In this document: positions 1 to 9,141 of the stretch, one piece after another
Layout: the number at the start of each line of letters is the position of its first letter
Position numbering within the stretch: the first letter of the stretch is position 1
Assembly (NCBI GenBank): GCA_019112895.1
Contig: DXIM01000143.1
Span: 27,321-91,320 of the forward strand
DNA length: 64,000 nt
Direction: 5' to 3'
Source of the DNA: Candidatus Stackebrandtia faecavium
GTDB lineage: Bacteria; Actinomycetota; Actinomycetes; Mycobacteriales; Micromonosporaceae
Made by a program: the position numbers and the translations under genes
Notes under the pieces: model-generated
Databases searched by the model: none
The model's input: only the letters and a program-made list of their open reading frames with translations
Told to the model about the DNA's origin: nothing

Positions 1-1128
1 ACGAACCCCACATTTCGGCAGCGTGTCGCCGAGGTGCTGCGCAACGCGAAGAAAGTCGACGTGGCCGGGGTTCAACTTGAGGCATCCACCGACACCGATC
101 CTGTCGCTGCCGCGGCGATCGCCTATTTGTACCGCGGCGACGACTGGCGCGAAACCATCGCGGCGGCCCAACGCCATGTGCGGGCCGAGCAGGAACACCA
201 CGACGAGGCCGCCAGAATTCAAGCCGCCCACCAGCGCGCCGCCCACGCCGAACACGAGCGCGCCACTTTGGAACGGGAGGTCGAGAAGCTTCGCGCCGAA
301 CTGACGCAGGCCCGAGAGGAGATCGCCGCCGTCAAGCGGCAGCACAAGGAGACGGCCAAGGAGCTTCGCGAAGTCAGCAAACGCGAACGTAAAGCCCGCG
401 ACGCCGCTTCCGCCGATAAGGGCCGGCTCAAACAAGCCGATGAGGCCCACCGGGCGGAAACCCGGCAGCTGAAAAGCCAGCTCGACGACAGCCTGCGCGA
501 CCTCGAACGGGCCCGCCGTGGGGCGAAGGAAGCCCGTGAACTGAACGAATCCCGTACTTGGCTACTACTGGAAACCATCAGCGGCGCCGCGCGTGGCCTG
601 CGCCGGGAGCTCGCCCTGGACCCGGTCGAACGTCCCCCGGCCGACTTCATTGCCGAGGATGTCGCCCGCCAACCCGAGGGCCAAGCGCAGCCGCAGGAGC
701 GCGCCCTGGCGGCCGACGATCCAGCACGGCTCGATGACCTGCTGGCGTTGCCTCACGCTCATCTCATCATCGACGGGTACAACGTCACGCTCAGCGGATA
801 CGCCGAACTGACCTTGGAGCAGCAGCGCTCGCGTCTCGTGCGCAGCCTGGGTGGTATCGCCGCACAGGCGGGCGCGGAGGTCACGGTTGTGTTCGATGGG
901 GCCGATAAGGTCCCGGGCGCCGTGTCGGGCCCGCGCGGGGTGCGAGTGTTGTTCAGCCGGAAGGGACAGACCGCGGATGACGTCATAAAGGCTCTGGTCC
1001 GTAACGAACCCAACGGCCGCCCGGTAGTGGTGATCTCTTCCGATAAGGAGGTCGCGCTGGGCACCTCGCGGCATGGCGCCTATGCCCTTCCCAGCGCGGC
1101 GTTGCTGCGACGCCTCAGTCGCGGCTGA
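1..1128 (+). CDS. NYN-domain (YacP-like) putative RNA-binding/nuclease protein, 5' end missing
   Basis: The frame is already open at base 1 (first residues TNPTFRQRVAEVL), so the gene begins left of the window and the GTG at 34 is unlikely to be the true start. The visible part is about 375 residues. The middle (roughly residues 60-190) is a long charged coiled coil rich in Glu, Arg and Lys. The C-terminal third is a NYN/PIN-like domain with LIIDGYNVT (about residue 255) and VVFDGAD, which supply the acidic residues expected of this nuclease fold. Actinobacterial proteins of this kind are annotated as NYN-domain RNA-binding proteins; the substrate is not known. The gene converges on the flavoprotein gene, with only 13 bases between the stop codons. 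Confidence 0.85.
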   Translation, partial: TNPTFRQRVAEVLRNAKKVDVAGVQLEASTDTDPVAAAAIAYLYRGDDWRETIAAAQRHVRAEQEHHDEAARIQAAHQRAAHAEHERATLEREVEKLRAELTQAREEIAAVKRQHKETAKELREVSKRERKARDAASADKGRLKQADEAHRAETRQLKSQLDDSLRDLERARRGAKEARELNESRTWLLLETISGAARGLRRELALDPVERPPADFIAEDVARQPEGQAQPQERALAADDPARLDDLLALPHAHLIIDGYNVTLSGYAELTLEQQRSRLVRSLGGIAAQAGAEVTVVFDGADKVPGAVSGPRGVRVLFSRKGQTADDVIKALVRNEPNGRPVVVISSDKEVALGTSRHGAYALPSAALLRRLSRG

Positions 1129-1141
1129 AGCGCCGCATCGG

Positions 1142-2497
1142 CTACTTCAGGTCCGCCAAGGCTTCCTCGACGGCGCGGTGGAACGTCGGATAGGCGTAAA
1201 TCATTTGGCGCAGCGTCGCGATCGGCACGCGGGCGTGGACGGCCAACGTCAGCATCGACAACACTTCTCCGCCCATCGGTCCTGCCGAGGTAGCGCCGAT
1301 GAGCAGGTCCCCGTCCGCGTCCACCACGAGTTTGATGAAGCCCTCATTGCCGGCCTTATGGATCCAGCCGCGAGGCGTCGACGGTATTCGGGCGAAACCG
1401 GTGGCTACGGGCACGCCTTTGCGTTGCGCCTGACGTGTCGTCATCCCGACCGCGCCGATTTCCGGGTCGGTGAATGTCACGCGAGGCAGCGCCCGGTAGT
1501 CGGCGCTCATGCCGCCTTGACCGAGGATGTCGCGCACGGCGATCCGTGCCTGATACACCGCGAGATGGGTGAACGCGCCCTGGCCGGTGATGTCGCCGAC
1601 GGCCCACAGGCGTTCGCCGGCACGCATGCGTTCATCGACCGCTACTGCTTTCGCCGTCTCATCGAGGTCAACGGCCGCGACCCCGAGCCGCTTCAGGTCC
1701 GGCTTACGCCCGGTGCTGACGAGGAACTTATCGGCCGTGACTTTATGACCGTCCTCGAAGTCGACGCTGAAACCGTCGGCGTACTCCACCCTGGCCACGT
1801 TGGTGTCCAGATGTACCTTGCCGCCTTCGCGTTCCAAGATTTCGGCCACGAGTTCTCCCGCTTCCGGTTCTTCGCTGGGCAGCAAGCGGTCGGTCGCTTC
1901 GACAATCTCGACACGGACACCGAAACGGCCGAAAGCCTGGGCCAGTTCCAGCCCGATCGGTCCTCCCCCGAGCACCACTAGCGAGTCTGGGAGTTCTTTG
2001 GCTTCCAATGCTTCACGATTCGTCCAATACGGGGTCGAAGCGAGGCCCTCGATCGGGGGGACGACCGGTGACGTTCCCGCCCCCAAAACGATGCCTTTCC
2101 GCGCCTCGTAACGGTCCCCGTTCACTTCGACGGTTCCGCTGTCTACCAGGCGGCCCCAGCCTCGTATGAATCTGCCGCCTTTATCGGTGAAGCGTGTGAC
2201 AGCGGCCCCATCGTCCCAGTCCGTTGTCGCTTCGTCGCGGATACGGTCGGCGACGACCGTCCAGTCGCTGATCGCGTGCGAACGGCCCGCCAAATCATGT
2301 ACCCGCCAGGTTTCGGCCAAGGTGTGCGCGGCGCGAATCGCCATTTTGCTGGGGATACAACCCCAGTAGGGGCATTCGCCGCCAACGAGCCCGCCCTCGA
2401 TTCCGATCACGTCGAGCCCCGCATCGCACAACTGGCCGGCGACGGCTTCCCCACCAACTCCCATTCCCACGACGACCACGTCTGCCGTTGTATCCAT
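1142..2497 (-). CDS. FAD-dependent pyridine nucleotide-disulfide oxidoreductase (LpdA/MerA-like)
   Basis: About 451 residues, the normal length for this family. An N-terminal FAD Rossmann motif (VVVVGMGVGGEA) is followed by the redox disulfide CPYWGC (Cys42 and Cys47) and IPSK. A central NAD(P)-binding motif reads VLGGGPIGLELA, then comes a second FAD motif around LWAVGDITG and a C-terminal dimerisation domain. Lipoamide dehydrogenases carry a His-Glu catalytic dyad in an HAHPT segment near the C terminus; here it reads YAYPTFHRAVEEAL, so that His is a Tyr. The enzyme is therefore more likely a quinone- or metal-type reductase resembling mycobacterial LpdA than an E3 subunit. ATG at 2497 was chosen; an in-frame GTG nine bases upstream is possible. 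No E1 or E2 genes are nearby. Confidence 0.85.
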   Translation of the reverse strand: MDTTADVVVVGMGVGGEAVAGQLCDAGLDVIGIEGGLVGGECPYWGCIPSKMAIRAAHTLAETWRVHDLAGRSHAISDWTVVADRIRDEATTDWDDGAAVTRFTDKGGRFIRGWGRLVDSGTVEVNGDRYEARKGIVLGAGTSPVVPPIEGLASTPYWTNREALEAKELPDSLVVLGGGPIGLELAQAFGRFGVRVEIVEATDRLLPSEEPEAGELVAEILEREGGKVHLDTNVARVEYADGFSVDFEDGHKVTADKFLVSTGRKPDLKRLGVAAVDLDETAKAVAVDERMRAGERLWAVGDITGQGAFTHLAVYQARIAVRDILGQGGMSADYRALPRVTFTDPEIGAVGMTTRQAQRKGVPVATGFARIPSTPRGWIHKAGNEGFIKLVVDADGDLLIGATSAGPMGGEVLSMLTLAVHARVPIATLRQMIYAYPTFHRAVEEALADLK

Positions 2498-2584
2498 GTG
2501 CTCCACCCCGTTTCATATGGCTCCGCGCCATATTTACAAGGTGTCACATTTGCGCCACCATATGGAGTTGGTTTGCGGTGGCGG

Positions 2585-3016
2585 CTACGAGTCGAGGCCC
2601 TTGAGACAGAGCACGTCACGAACCTCCGATTCAACGATCGACACAGCCTGGTGGGCGCTTCCCTGCCCCAGCTTGATCGCACAGGTCGCCATCGGATTCA
2701 CTCTTTTCGCACAACCCTCGGTGAGTACCTCTACCCCACGAAGCTCTTCATGTGCGGTGGGGTCATAAGGAAAACGGCCGAGAACCTCCCAGACGGCCTC
2801 CGAGTCATCACACGACACCGGCTTCTCGTCATAGATGGCATTATCGAGATTGAATTCAAAACCGGTGATGCAATCCCCGCGCCCTATCGACGAGGACGAA
2901 ACGTCACCAGTCAACTCCTCCCAATTGGAGATTCCGAAGAACGCGAGGATGCCGATCACAGAGGCGATGATCCCCAGATACTTCGTTGCCTTATCCGAGT
3001 CGGATCCGGTGGGCAT
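2585..3016 (-). CDS. Hypothetical single-pass membrane protein with Cys-containing extracellular domain
   Basis: 143 residues. A hydrophobic segment at about residues 12-30 (YLGIIASVIGILAFFGI) follows a short polar N terminus with one basic residue, so the rest is probably outside the membrane. The exported part contains spaced cysteines (GDC, VSC, EGC, ATC, VLC) that could form disulfides. This resembles the small LppU/septum-formation-like exported proteins common in actinomycetes, but I cannot assign a family. It sits alone between the flavoprotein and the VOC gene, on the same strand as both. Nothing in the sequence indicates a function. Confidence 0.6.
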   Translation of the reverse strand: MPTGSDSDKATKYLGIIASVIGILAFFGISNWEELTGDVSSSSIGRGDCITGFEFNLDNAIYDEKPVSCDDSEAVWEVLGRFPYDPTAHEELRGVEVLTEGCAKRVNPMATCAIKLGQGSAHQAVSIVESEVRDVLCLKGLDS

Positions 3017-3208
3017 TGGCCGCTCCCGAGATTCGTTTGAGAGGACGACGATTCTACTGCGACTCAGTCACCTTTGGAACGTCAGATTCCCGACTCTACT
3101 GAATTTCGTGCACACGCTCAACGCATTGCATGTCAAGCAAGCGCGGCGCCCTTGACCGCTGCCATATAAGTCACCGCGACATTCAACGGTCGATCACCGC
3201 GCTTGAAG

Positions 3209-3598
3209 TCACGCAGCGGCGCGCTCTGCGTCGTTACGCACGATGCAGAACTCGTTGCCTTCAGGGTCGGCAAGCACCACGAACCCGGCCTTGCCGTCGG
3301 CGGCGCGGTGATCCGCCACCAAGCTCGCGCCGAGCCCCAACAGACGCTCGACCTCTTCATCGCGGGTCGTGTCCGAAGTGAGATCCAGGTGGACACGGTT
3401 TTTCACCGTCTTCGGTTCCGGGACCGAGATAAAAAGGAGCCCGATCGAGCCGTCAGGAGCCTCGATCAGGTTCTCGGAATGCTCCGGCAGGTTGGGGTCG
3501 TCGGGGTCTTCGCGCCAGCCCGTGACCTGTTCCCAAAACTTTGATAGTTCATATGAATCGCGACAGTCGAAAGTGATCGTATGCACGAACGCGGTCAT
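3209..3598 (-). CDS. VOC-family (glyoxalase/bleomycin resistance-like) protein
   Basis: 129 residues from the ATG at 3598; the open frame extends upstream but that part does not look coding. The layout is the two-module VOC fold. The N-terminal strand FVHTITFDCRD starts module one, followed by FWEQVTGW; the second module has VHLDLT, EVERLLGLGAS and FVVLADPEGNEFCIV. This actinomycete subtype (glyoxalase-like domain ending in DPEGNEFC) is common and mostly uncharacterised. Likely metal or ligand positions are the His in HTITFDC, the His in VHLDLT and the Glu in GNEFC. The substrate is unknown. Confidence 0.85.
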   Translation of the reverse strand: MTAFVHTITFDCRDSYELSKFWEQVTGWREDPDDPNLPEHSENLIEAPDGSIGLLFISVPEPKTVKNRVHLDLTSDTTRDEEVERLLGLGASLVADHRAADGKAGFVVLADPEGNEFCIVRNDAERAAA

Positions 3599-3694
3599 GT
3601 ATCTCCATGGCAGATGATTTTCGACAAAGACTACTCGCCGGCGCCGCCGCCCACAAATGGTTTTCCTCGAATTCGGACTCGGCAAGCGCATCGG

Positions 3695-4551
3695 TCACAG
3701 ATTGGTGTCGAGCGCAGGGAACCCTTCCGGCAGATCTGCTGCCGGTTCATCGCTACGAGATTCACAACCGGCAAGGTCCAAGTCGAGGCAGTACGAAGCC
3801 ATCGAGATCGAACCAGCCGCGTGGCCGTCCACTATCAGATCAAGCGGCTGCGTATCCGCGAGCCCGGCGATGTACAGCAACGGCAGGTAATGGTCCGGGG
3901 TCGGTACGGCACGCCTAAAGTCGGCATGCCCGTCCAACGCCGCGATCGAGGTCGGGTCGCTTTCGAGTGCTTCCCGCGCGACATCGTCGAAACGGTGCGC
4001 CCAGTCGTAACCCGTGTCGGGGTACCGGAAATCAACCGTGCGCAGGTTGTGCACGACGTTACCGCTACCGATGATGAGCACTTCCTCGTCGCGCAGCGGA
4101 GCCAGTTTTCGGCCCAGCTCCATGTGGCTGTCGAAACTCTTGAACGCGTTGAGCGACAACTGGACCACTGGGACTGAAGCGTCGGGGAAGGCGTGGGTCA
4201 ACACCGACCACGCACCGTGGTCCAGCCCCAACTGTCGACGTCCTGGCCGACCCACGTCGGTTTCACCACATCGGCGACCATTTCGGCGATCTCGGGAGCG
4301 CCCGCCGCCGGATACTGCACGTCGAACAGTTCCTGAGGGAAGCCATAGAAGTCGTGGATCGTGCGCGGCTGAGGCATCGACGTCACGGCGGTCGCATTGG
4401 TGTACCAATGGGCCGAGATCATGAGGATCGCACGTGGACGCGGCACACTCTCCCCCAAAAGCCGCCACGACTCGGTGTATCGGTTTGTGTCCAAAGCATT
4501 CATCGGGTTTCCGTGGCCCACAAACGCAGCCGGCATTTTCGTTCGGTTCAC
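3695..4551 (-). pseudogene. Frameshifted DODA-type (YgiD-like) extradiol aromatic ring-opening dioxygenase
   Basis: Two overlapping reading frames together give one complete class III extradiol dioxygenase of about 285 residues. The first frame supplies [15 protein letters not shown] and ISAHWYTN, holding the metal-binding His residues, down to DVDSWG. The second supplies [17 protein letters not shown] and GSGNVVHNLR to the end. The join needs one extra base in the C run at 4226-4229 (read as G on the coding strand). The rest of both parts is intact, so this is either a recent inactivation or a sequencing or assembly error. The start is probably GTG at 4551; ATG at 4536 is an alternative. The family includes 4,5-DOPA dioxygenase; the substrate here is unknown. 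Confidence 0.8.
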
Positions 4552-4645
4552 AGTGGCTCCATCAATGCATCGTTGTTTCGAGGCTACGACAGTTGCCGTG
4601 CCCAACGCGAGACCACGCCACGGGTGTCTTCGACCGGCACCACAA

Positions 4646-5608
4646 CTACGTGTTGCCTAGCTTCGACAGAAGCTGAGAGGCCTCGATCAGCCGCTCGGCG
4701 ATCGGATCATCTGACTCCACTGCGACGACCGCGTTTTCCATCAGCCGCAGGAACCCCCAGCCACGAACCTTGAACGGCGCGACGCCAAGGTCGACGGCGA
4801 TCCGATCCGTTGTCACGCGCAACGCCGCAGGTTCAGGCAGCGATTCGGCCACGATCGCGGTCAGGAATCCCGCGTCGAACGCGCGTTCACCGTAGAACGG
4901 CTTCGGATCGATCAAGAGCCACGGCATGCGTTGCGCCGACACGATATTGCCGAGATGCGTGTCCCTATTGGCGATCCCTTGAGGCCCCGTCGGTCGCGCA
5001 TAGGCGCGGCACAACTCGGCGAAGCGTTCGGTGAGACCTGCTGGTACGCGCCCACCGAGCCTGCCGGCGCGCCCCCCCGGGAAACTGGCTGCCCAGTTGC
5101 GCAGCATCTGCGTCACCAGCGGCAAGGACGGCAACTGCGACGGCGCCGCGGACGGGACTCGCCACAAGCGACGGAATCGCGCACAGGCGAAACGCAGCCT
5201 ATCCTCGTTCTCGGGCAGGCCTTCTAGATGCGGCCCATCGACATCTTGCCGCACCAGAGGCTGGCCCGGTTCGGCCAGCTCGATGAGCATCGCGCCCGTG
5301 CTCGGGTCGAACTCATACAGTCGTGCCGCGCCATCGCCCCCATAATGGAACAAAGCAGTCGCCTCTGCCGCGTTCTCGTCGTCCACCACCGGCACCTTCA
5401 ACACGGCAGCCGACTCATCGGCGCGTTTCACCTCGACGACGAAAGAATGCGTGCCCCCGGTCATCGCGGCGGACTCGACCCGCAGCTTCCAGCTACGACA
5501 CAGCTTCGATACCACAGTGGGCAGATTCTCGAGCCACGCATCGCCCCGGTCACCGAAAAGGTCGATGACGTTGTCTGCCACATCCGTGGGAACTTCGATG
5601 CCGGTCAT
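4646..5608 (-). CDS. APH(6)-like aminoglycoside/hydroxyurea phosphotransferase-family kinase
   Basis: 320 residues. The kinase-like fold is recognisable: an N-terminal lobe with AAVLKVP (the ATP-binding Lys), then the catalytic loop [11 protein letters not shown] (DxHxxN) and the metal-binding [15 protein letters not shown], the DPKP form typical of the streptomycin 6-kinase family (PF04655). Length matches that family (about 300). Such genes are common on actinomycete chromosomes and do not by themselves imply resistance. It is divergent from the GNAT gene at 5650, with 41 bases between the start codons, so both promoters must lie in or overlap the coding ends. Substrate unknown. Confidence 0.8.
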   Translation of the reverse strand: MTGIEVPTDVADNVIDLFGDRGDAWLENLPTVVSKLCRSWKLRVESAAMTGGTHSFVVEVKRADESAAVLKVPVVDDENAAEATALFHYGGDGAARLYEFDPSTGAMLIELAEPGQPLVRQDVDGPHLEGLPENEDRLRFACARFRRLWRVPSAAPSQLPSLPLVTQMLRNWAASFPGGRAGRLGGRVPAGLTERFAELCRAYARPTGPQGIANRDTHLGNIVSAQRMPWLLIDPKPFYGERAFDAGFLTAIVAESLPEPAALRVTTDRIAVDLGVAPFKVRGWGFLRLMENAVVAVESDDPIAERLIEASQLLSKLGNT

Positions 5609-5649
5609 GCACCGAGTATCGCAACCACGCTGGGGATACGGTAGCCGTC

Positions 5650-6513
5650 ATGGACCTTGCCGCCCCCACCTCCGAACTCGTCCGACTATGGCAACGGGAT
5701 TGGGCGCTGCGCTCGCGCTTCACCTCGGACCCACAACAGGGTGCACACTTCGAGGACACCACGTTCGCCATCCGCATCGCCGGCCGCGAGATCGGTGTCA
5801 TCGCACTAGAAATCACCGAAACAGCGAACCTCATCGACCTGTGGCTCATGCCCGGTGAACGTGGCCACGGTTACGCACGCCGCGCAATCAGCGCCGCCGA
5901 GGACCTGTGCCGACGCCATGGCGCACGCAACGTTCGCGTGGCCGTTCGGGTCGGCGACAGTGTGGCGACGGTTCTGTTCTCCCATTACGCGCTTGTCGCC
6001 TCGCACCTGACAGGAAGTGTCGCGGGTCCGGCTGCAATCCCCGAAGGAATAGTTCATCGCCCGATGCGCGCGACAGAGTTCCCCACCTGGCGCGACGACT
6101 GCGTCGAAGAATATGCGCAGCAATCGGCATACGCGTACGGACTATCCCCGGCCGTGACGAGGCCGGTCGCACTGCGTGCCATCAACCAAGCCATACCGGA
6201 CGGCGTATCGAACGACACAAACGAAATATGGGTGTTGGAGGCCGAAGCTCAAACTGTGGCGACGCTGTGGCTGCGGATCGACGACCGGCCACGGCAGGTG
6301 TATATCCAAAACATAGAAACCCTGCCCGCTCATCGGCGTAAAGGCTACGCACAGGCGTCGATGAAGCTGGCACAAGAACGCGCCCACGCGCATAGCTTGC
6401 CGACGGTACGGCTCAACGTGTTCGCGCATAACCTGCCGGCACGCCGGCTGTATGACCGGATGGGATACGAAACCGCCGTCGAGTTTCGGATCAAAGATCT
6501 ACCGCCCGAATAG
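5650..6513 (+). CDS. GNAT-family N-acetyltransferase with two tandem GNAT domains
   Basis: 287 residues with two acetyl-CoA binding motifs. The first is GERGHGYARRAI (about residues 69-80), followed by a degenerate second half. The second, IETLPAHRRKGYA with NLPARRLYDRMGY, is a complete GNAT motif A/B near the C terminus. The size and duplication are like mycothiol synthase (MshD), but no MshD-specific signature or other mycothiol gene is seen, so only the fold is assigned. It is divergent from the APH(6)-like gene and followed after 36 bases by the SAM hydrolase gene, possibly in one transcript. Confidence 0.8.
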   Translation: MDLAAPTSELVRLWQRDWALRSRFTSDPQQGAHFEDTTFAIRIAGREIGVIALEITETANLIDLWLMPGERGHGYARRAISAAEDLCRRHGARNVRVAVRVGDSVATVLFSHYALVASHLTGSVAGPAAIPEGIVHRPMRATEFPTWRDDCVEEYAQQSAYAYGLSPAVTRPVALRAINQAIPDGVSNDTNEIWVLEAEAQTVATLWLRIDDRPRQVYIQNIETLPAHRRKGYAQASMKLAQERAHAHSLPTVRLNVFAHNLPARRLYDRMGYETAVEFRIKDLPPE

Positions 6514-6549
6514 GCCGACCCCCGATGGCAAGCGTGCCACCCTTGACGC

Positions 6550-7338
6550 ATGAACGCACCCGTCTTGAGTTTCACGACCGACTACGGCTGCCGCGACGGC
6601 TTCGTGGCCGCGTGCCACGGTGTCGCGCGTACCCGAGCACCACACATGCCGATCATCGACGTGACCCACCAGGTTCCGCCCGGTGATGTCCGCCGAGGCG
6701 CGACCGTGCTCGCTCAGACCGTGCCGTATCTCCCCACGGGCATTCACGTCATCGTGATCGACCCGGGAGTCGGCACTACTCGACATGCCGTAGCCGTGGA
6801 GGCTGCGGACGGGGCCGGGATCGTCATCGGACCGGACAATGGCACGCTCATACCGCCGGTGGAGGCGCTCGGTGGTGCGGTCCGAGCCACGACATTGACC
6901 AATTCCGCCCTGCATTGCCACCCCACGTCACACACATTCCACGGGCGCGACATTTTCACGCCCGTCGCGGCAGCCCTGGCTTGTGGGGCCGCGTTCGAAG
7001 AACTCGGCGAACCAATCGCCGTCGACACACTCGTACGGCTACCCGAATCGCTTGTCGAAACCGACGACACCGGAATCACGAGCGAGATTCTCGCCATCGA
7101 CCATTTCGGCAACATACAACTCGCGGCGCCGGGCGCGCTGCTCGCCGGCTACGACGAGCACTGGATAGTCGCAGGCATGCGCGCGGTACGCGCGGACATG
7201 TTCGCGGCCGCGAAACCGGGCGAACTGGTGGTGCTGGAAGATTCGGCGCAACACATCGCAATCGCCGTGAACGGTGGTTCCGCCGCTACCGCGCTACAAG
7301 TCGAAACCGGCGACACGCTCAGGCTCGAATGCCAGTGA
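6550..7338 (+). CDS. S-adenosyl-L-methionine hydrolase, adenosine-forming (DUF62)
   Basis: 262 residues, normal for the family. It begins with LSFTTDYGCRDGFVA, then has VIDPGVGTTRHAV, GPDNGTL and TFHGRDIFTPVA. These give the Asp-Arg-His set (D and R seven apart in DPGVGTTR, H in FHGRD) that defines SAM hydroxide adenosyltransferases and separates them from fluorinase and chlorinase. The enzyme splits SAM with water to adenosine and methionine in the cytosol; the physiological reason is unclear. It converges on pspM with 24 bases between the stop codons and no clear terminator. Confidence 0.88.
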   Translation: MNAPVLSFTTDYGCRDGFVAACHGVARTRAPHMPIIDVTHQVPPGDVRRGATVLAQTVPYLPTGIHVIVIDPGVGTTRHAVAVEAADGAGIVIGPDNGTLIPPVEALGGAVRATTLTNSALHCHPTSHTFHGRDIFTPVAAALACGAAFEELGEPIAVDTLVRLPESLVETDDTGITSEILAIDHFGNIQLAAPGALLAGYDEHWIVAGMRAVRADMFAAAKPGELVVLEDSAQHIAIAVNGGSAATALQVETGDTLRLECQ

Positions 7339-7362
7339 AACGCGTGCGCTAAGACCGGGAGG

Positions 7363-8154
7363 TTAAACCTGCGGGTCTTCATGCAGTTCGCGCATCTGGC
7401 TGATCCCCTCCGCGAAACCGTGCAGCTTCTGCGTCGACTCGTGAAGGCGAATCATCCGTACATCCTGAGAACTCATCGAGCCTTCCAACGCCGACTGTTC
7501 CGCAAGGACTTGAGCGACAGAACCAACCATCTCCTCGAACGCCTCGACCCCCGAATGCAACTGCGACACCATCTGCTGGTGACTGCGTTCCAAAGCTTGT
7601 CTCCGCGGCGGCGACGACATCGACATTGCCTTTTCGAGACTGCGGATACGGTGAGCAAGCGTGCGCAACGTCCGCAGCGAGCTGCGGCCCTCCGTCAACG
7701 CCTCGCTCGCCATCGGCGGAACATGCGGCGCCATGTCATCCAGAGTCAACGTGGCGCTTTCGAGCCTGCTGAACGGGGGGCCGGCAGCAGAACGCCGGAA
7801 TTGAGCTCCGACGCGCCCCTGCCTCAGCTTCCCCGCCAACGCCCCCGCGATCGTCTGCGCTTCGAGCGCCAACGCCGACGTACCACCGACGCGCAATTCG
7901 TCGCTGTCTTTCGGGTTCGACTTCGCCAGGTAACGGTAGTCCGACCAGCGGAAGCCCGCCAAGATGGCGCTGCCGCCGAACGCGGCAGCCCACACGGCGT
8001 CGAGGGCACCGAGCCCGTGCAAAGGAATCATGACCGCGGCTATACCTCCGAAGGTTCCCGCGGTCACGCTCCAACGTCGTGCACTACGCAATCGCTTTCG
8101 GAGTCTCCGCACCGAAGGTGAGACTTTAGCGCCTGGCAGTGACACGTGTTTCAT
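7363..8154 (-). CDS. pspM: PspM-like phage-shock envelope stress membrane protein
   Basis: 263 residues. A basic N terminus is followed by two hydrophobic segments at about residues 35-53 and 58-70 (VTAGTFGGIAAVMIPLHGL; VWAAAFGGSAILAGF), then a long helical cytoplasmic region. It lies 17 bases after pspA in the order clgR-pspA-pspM, the arrangement of the mycobacterial Psp system where Rv2743c (PspM) anchors PspA at the membrane. The identification rests on position and topology more than on motifs. No pspN homologue follows; the next gene is convergent. Confidence 0.75.
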   Translation of the reverse strand: MKHVSLPGAKVSPSVRRLRKRLRSARRWSVTAGTFGGIAAVMIPLHGLGALDAVWAAAFGGSAILAGFRWSDYRYLAKSNPKDSDELRVGGTSALALEAQTIAGALAGKLRQGRVGAQFRRSAAGPPFSRLESATLTLDDMAPHVPPMASEALTEGRSSLRTLRTLAHRIRSLEKAMSMSSPPRRQALERSHQQMVSQLHSGVEAFEEMVGSVAQVLAEQSALEGSMSSQDVRMIRLHESTQKLHGFAEGISQMRELHEDPQV

Positions 8155-8171
8155 TCAGCTCACTCGACGGC

Positions 8172-9041
8172 CTAGCCAGTCGCCGAATCCTTGTCTTTGC
8201 CACCCAAGTTCGCGCGGATCTCGTCTAGACGCGCCACGCTCGCCGGATCGCTGCTTTGCGACGGAGCCTGCTCCGAGGCGGAGTCTGTCACCGCTTTTTC
8301 TTCGCCGCCACCAAGCTTGTCTCCCGACAAGCTGGCACGGATCTGCTCCAACCGGGAAGAGCCCGCCATCTCCATGCTCGACTTCTGCACTTCCATCATC
8401 CGACCCTCGACGGAGTTGCCGGCGAGGTCGGCACGGCCCATGGCCGTGGCGTAGCGCTGTTCGATCTTGTCGCGCACCTCGTCCATGTTCGGAACATTGC
8501 CCGGAGCGGCCATATTCGACATCGATTCCAAGGAGCCGGCGATGGTCTCCTGCATCTTCGCCTGCTCCAGCTGCGACAACAGTTTCGAGCGCTCGGCGAG
8601 TTTCTGCTGGAGCATCATCTGGTTCTGCTCGACCGCCTGGCGGGCCTGCTCGGCGGCATTGATCGCCTGGTCGTGCATGGATTTCATGTCTTCCATGGAC
8701 TGTTCGGCGGAAACAAGCTGAGCAGCGAAAGCCTGGGCGGACTGCTCGTACTCAGTGGCTTTCTTCTCATCCCCCTCGGCGCGAGCCTTATCGGCCAAGA
8801 CAAGTGCCTGACGCGCAGAACCTTGAAGCTTCTCCACCTCGGACATGGTGCGTGACAGCTTCATTTCCAACTGACGTTGGTTCCCAATGACCGCTGCGGC
8901 TTGACCGACCAGAGCCTGGTGTTGTCGCTGGGCATCCTCGATGGCCTGTTGAATTTGGATCTTGGGGTCAGCATGTTCGTCGATCTTCGCCCCAAATAGC
9001 GCCATCAGGTATTTCCAACCCTTGACGAAGGGATTGGCCAT
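8172..9041 (-). CDS. pspA: PspA/IM30 (ESCRT-III-like) envelope stress protein
   Basis: 289 residues: an N-terminal amphipathic segment ([16 protein letters not shown]), a long coiled coil of about 200 residues (for example [20 protein letters not shown]), and a low-complexity acidic/Ser-rich tail longer than in E. coli PspA. The tail carries two similar blocks, [13 protein letters not shown] and [13 protein letters not shown], each a possible short helix. PspA-family proteins polymerise on damaged membrane and help preserve the proton gradient. A strong GGAAGGA ribosome site precedes the ATG. It is downstream of clgR, which in mycobacteria activates the operon. Confidence 0.93.
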   Translation of the reverse strand: MANPFVKGWKYLMALFGAKIDEHADPKIQIQQAIEDAQRQHQALVGQAAAVIGNQRQLEMKLSRTMSEVEKLQGSARQALVLADKARAEGDEKKATEYEQSAQAFAAQLVSAEQSMEDMKSMHDQAINAAEQARQAVEQNQMMLQQKLAERSKLLSQLEQAKMQETIAGSLESMSNMAAPGNVPNMDEVRDKIEQRYATAMGRADLAGNSVEGRMMEVQKSSMEMAGSSRLEQIRASLSGDKLGGGEEKAVTDSASEQAPSQSSDPASVARLDEIRANLGGKDKDSATG

Positions 9042-9141
9042 TGTGCGGTCCTTCCAATGCGGCCTGCGTTAAATATTCACTCTATGATCTCAGGCCATGT
9101 GACGGAATGCCACCGCCCCTACAGCCCCATGTGCTATGCGC

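Noticed and set aside
4646..5608. Acquired antibiotic resistance gene
   Set aside because: The APH(6)-like protein and the kinase at 25534 lie in ordinary chromosomal context with normal composition and no mobile elements.
5650..6513. Mycothiol synthase MshD
   Set aside because: Two GNAT domains and the length agree, but no MshD-specific signature or neighbouring mycothiol gene is seen.
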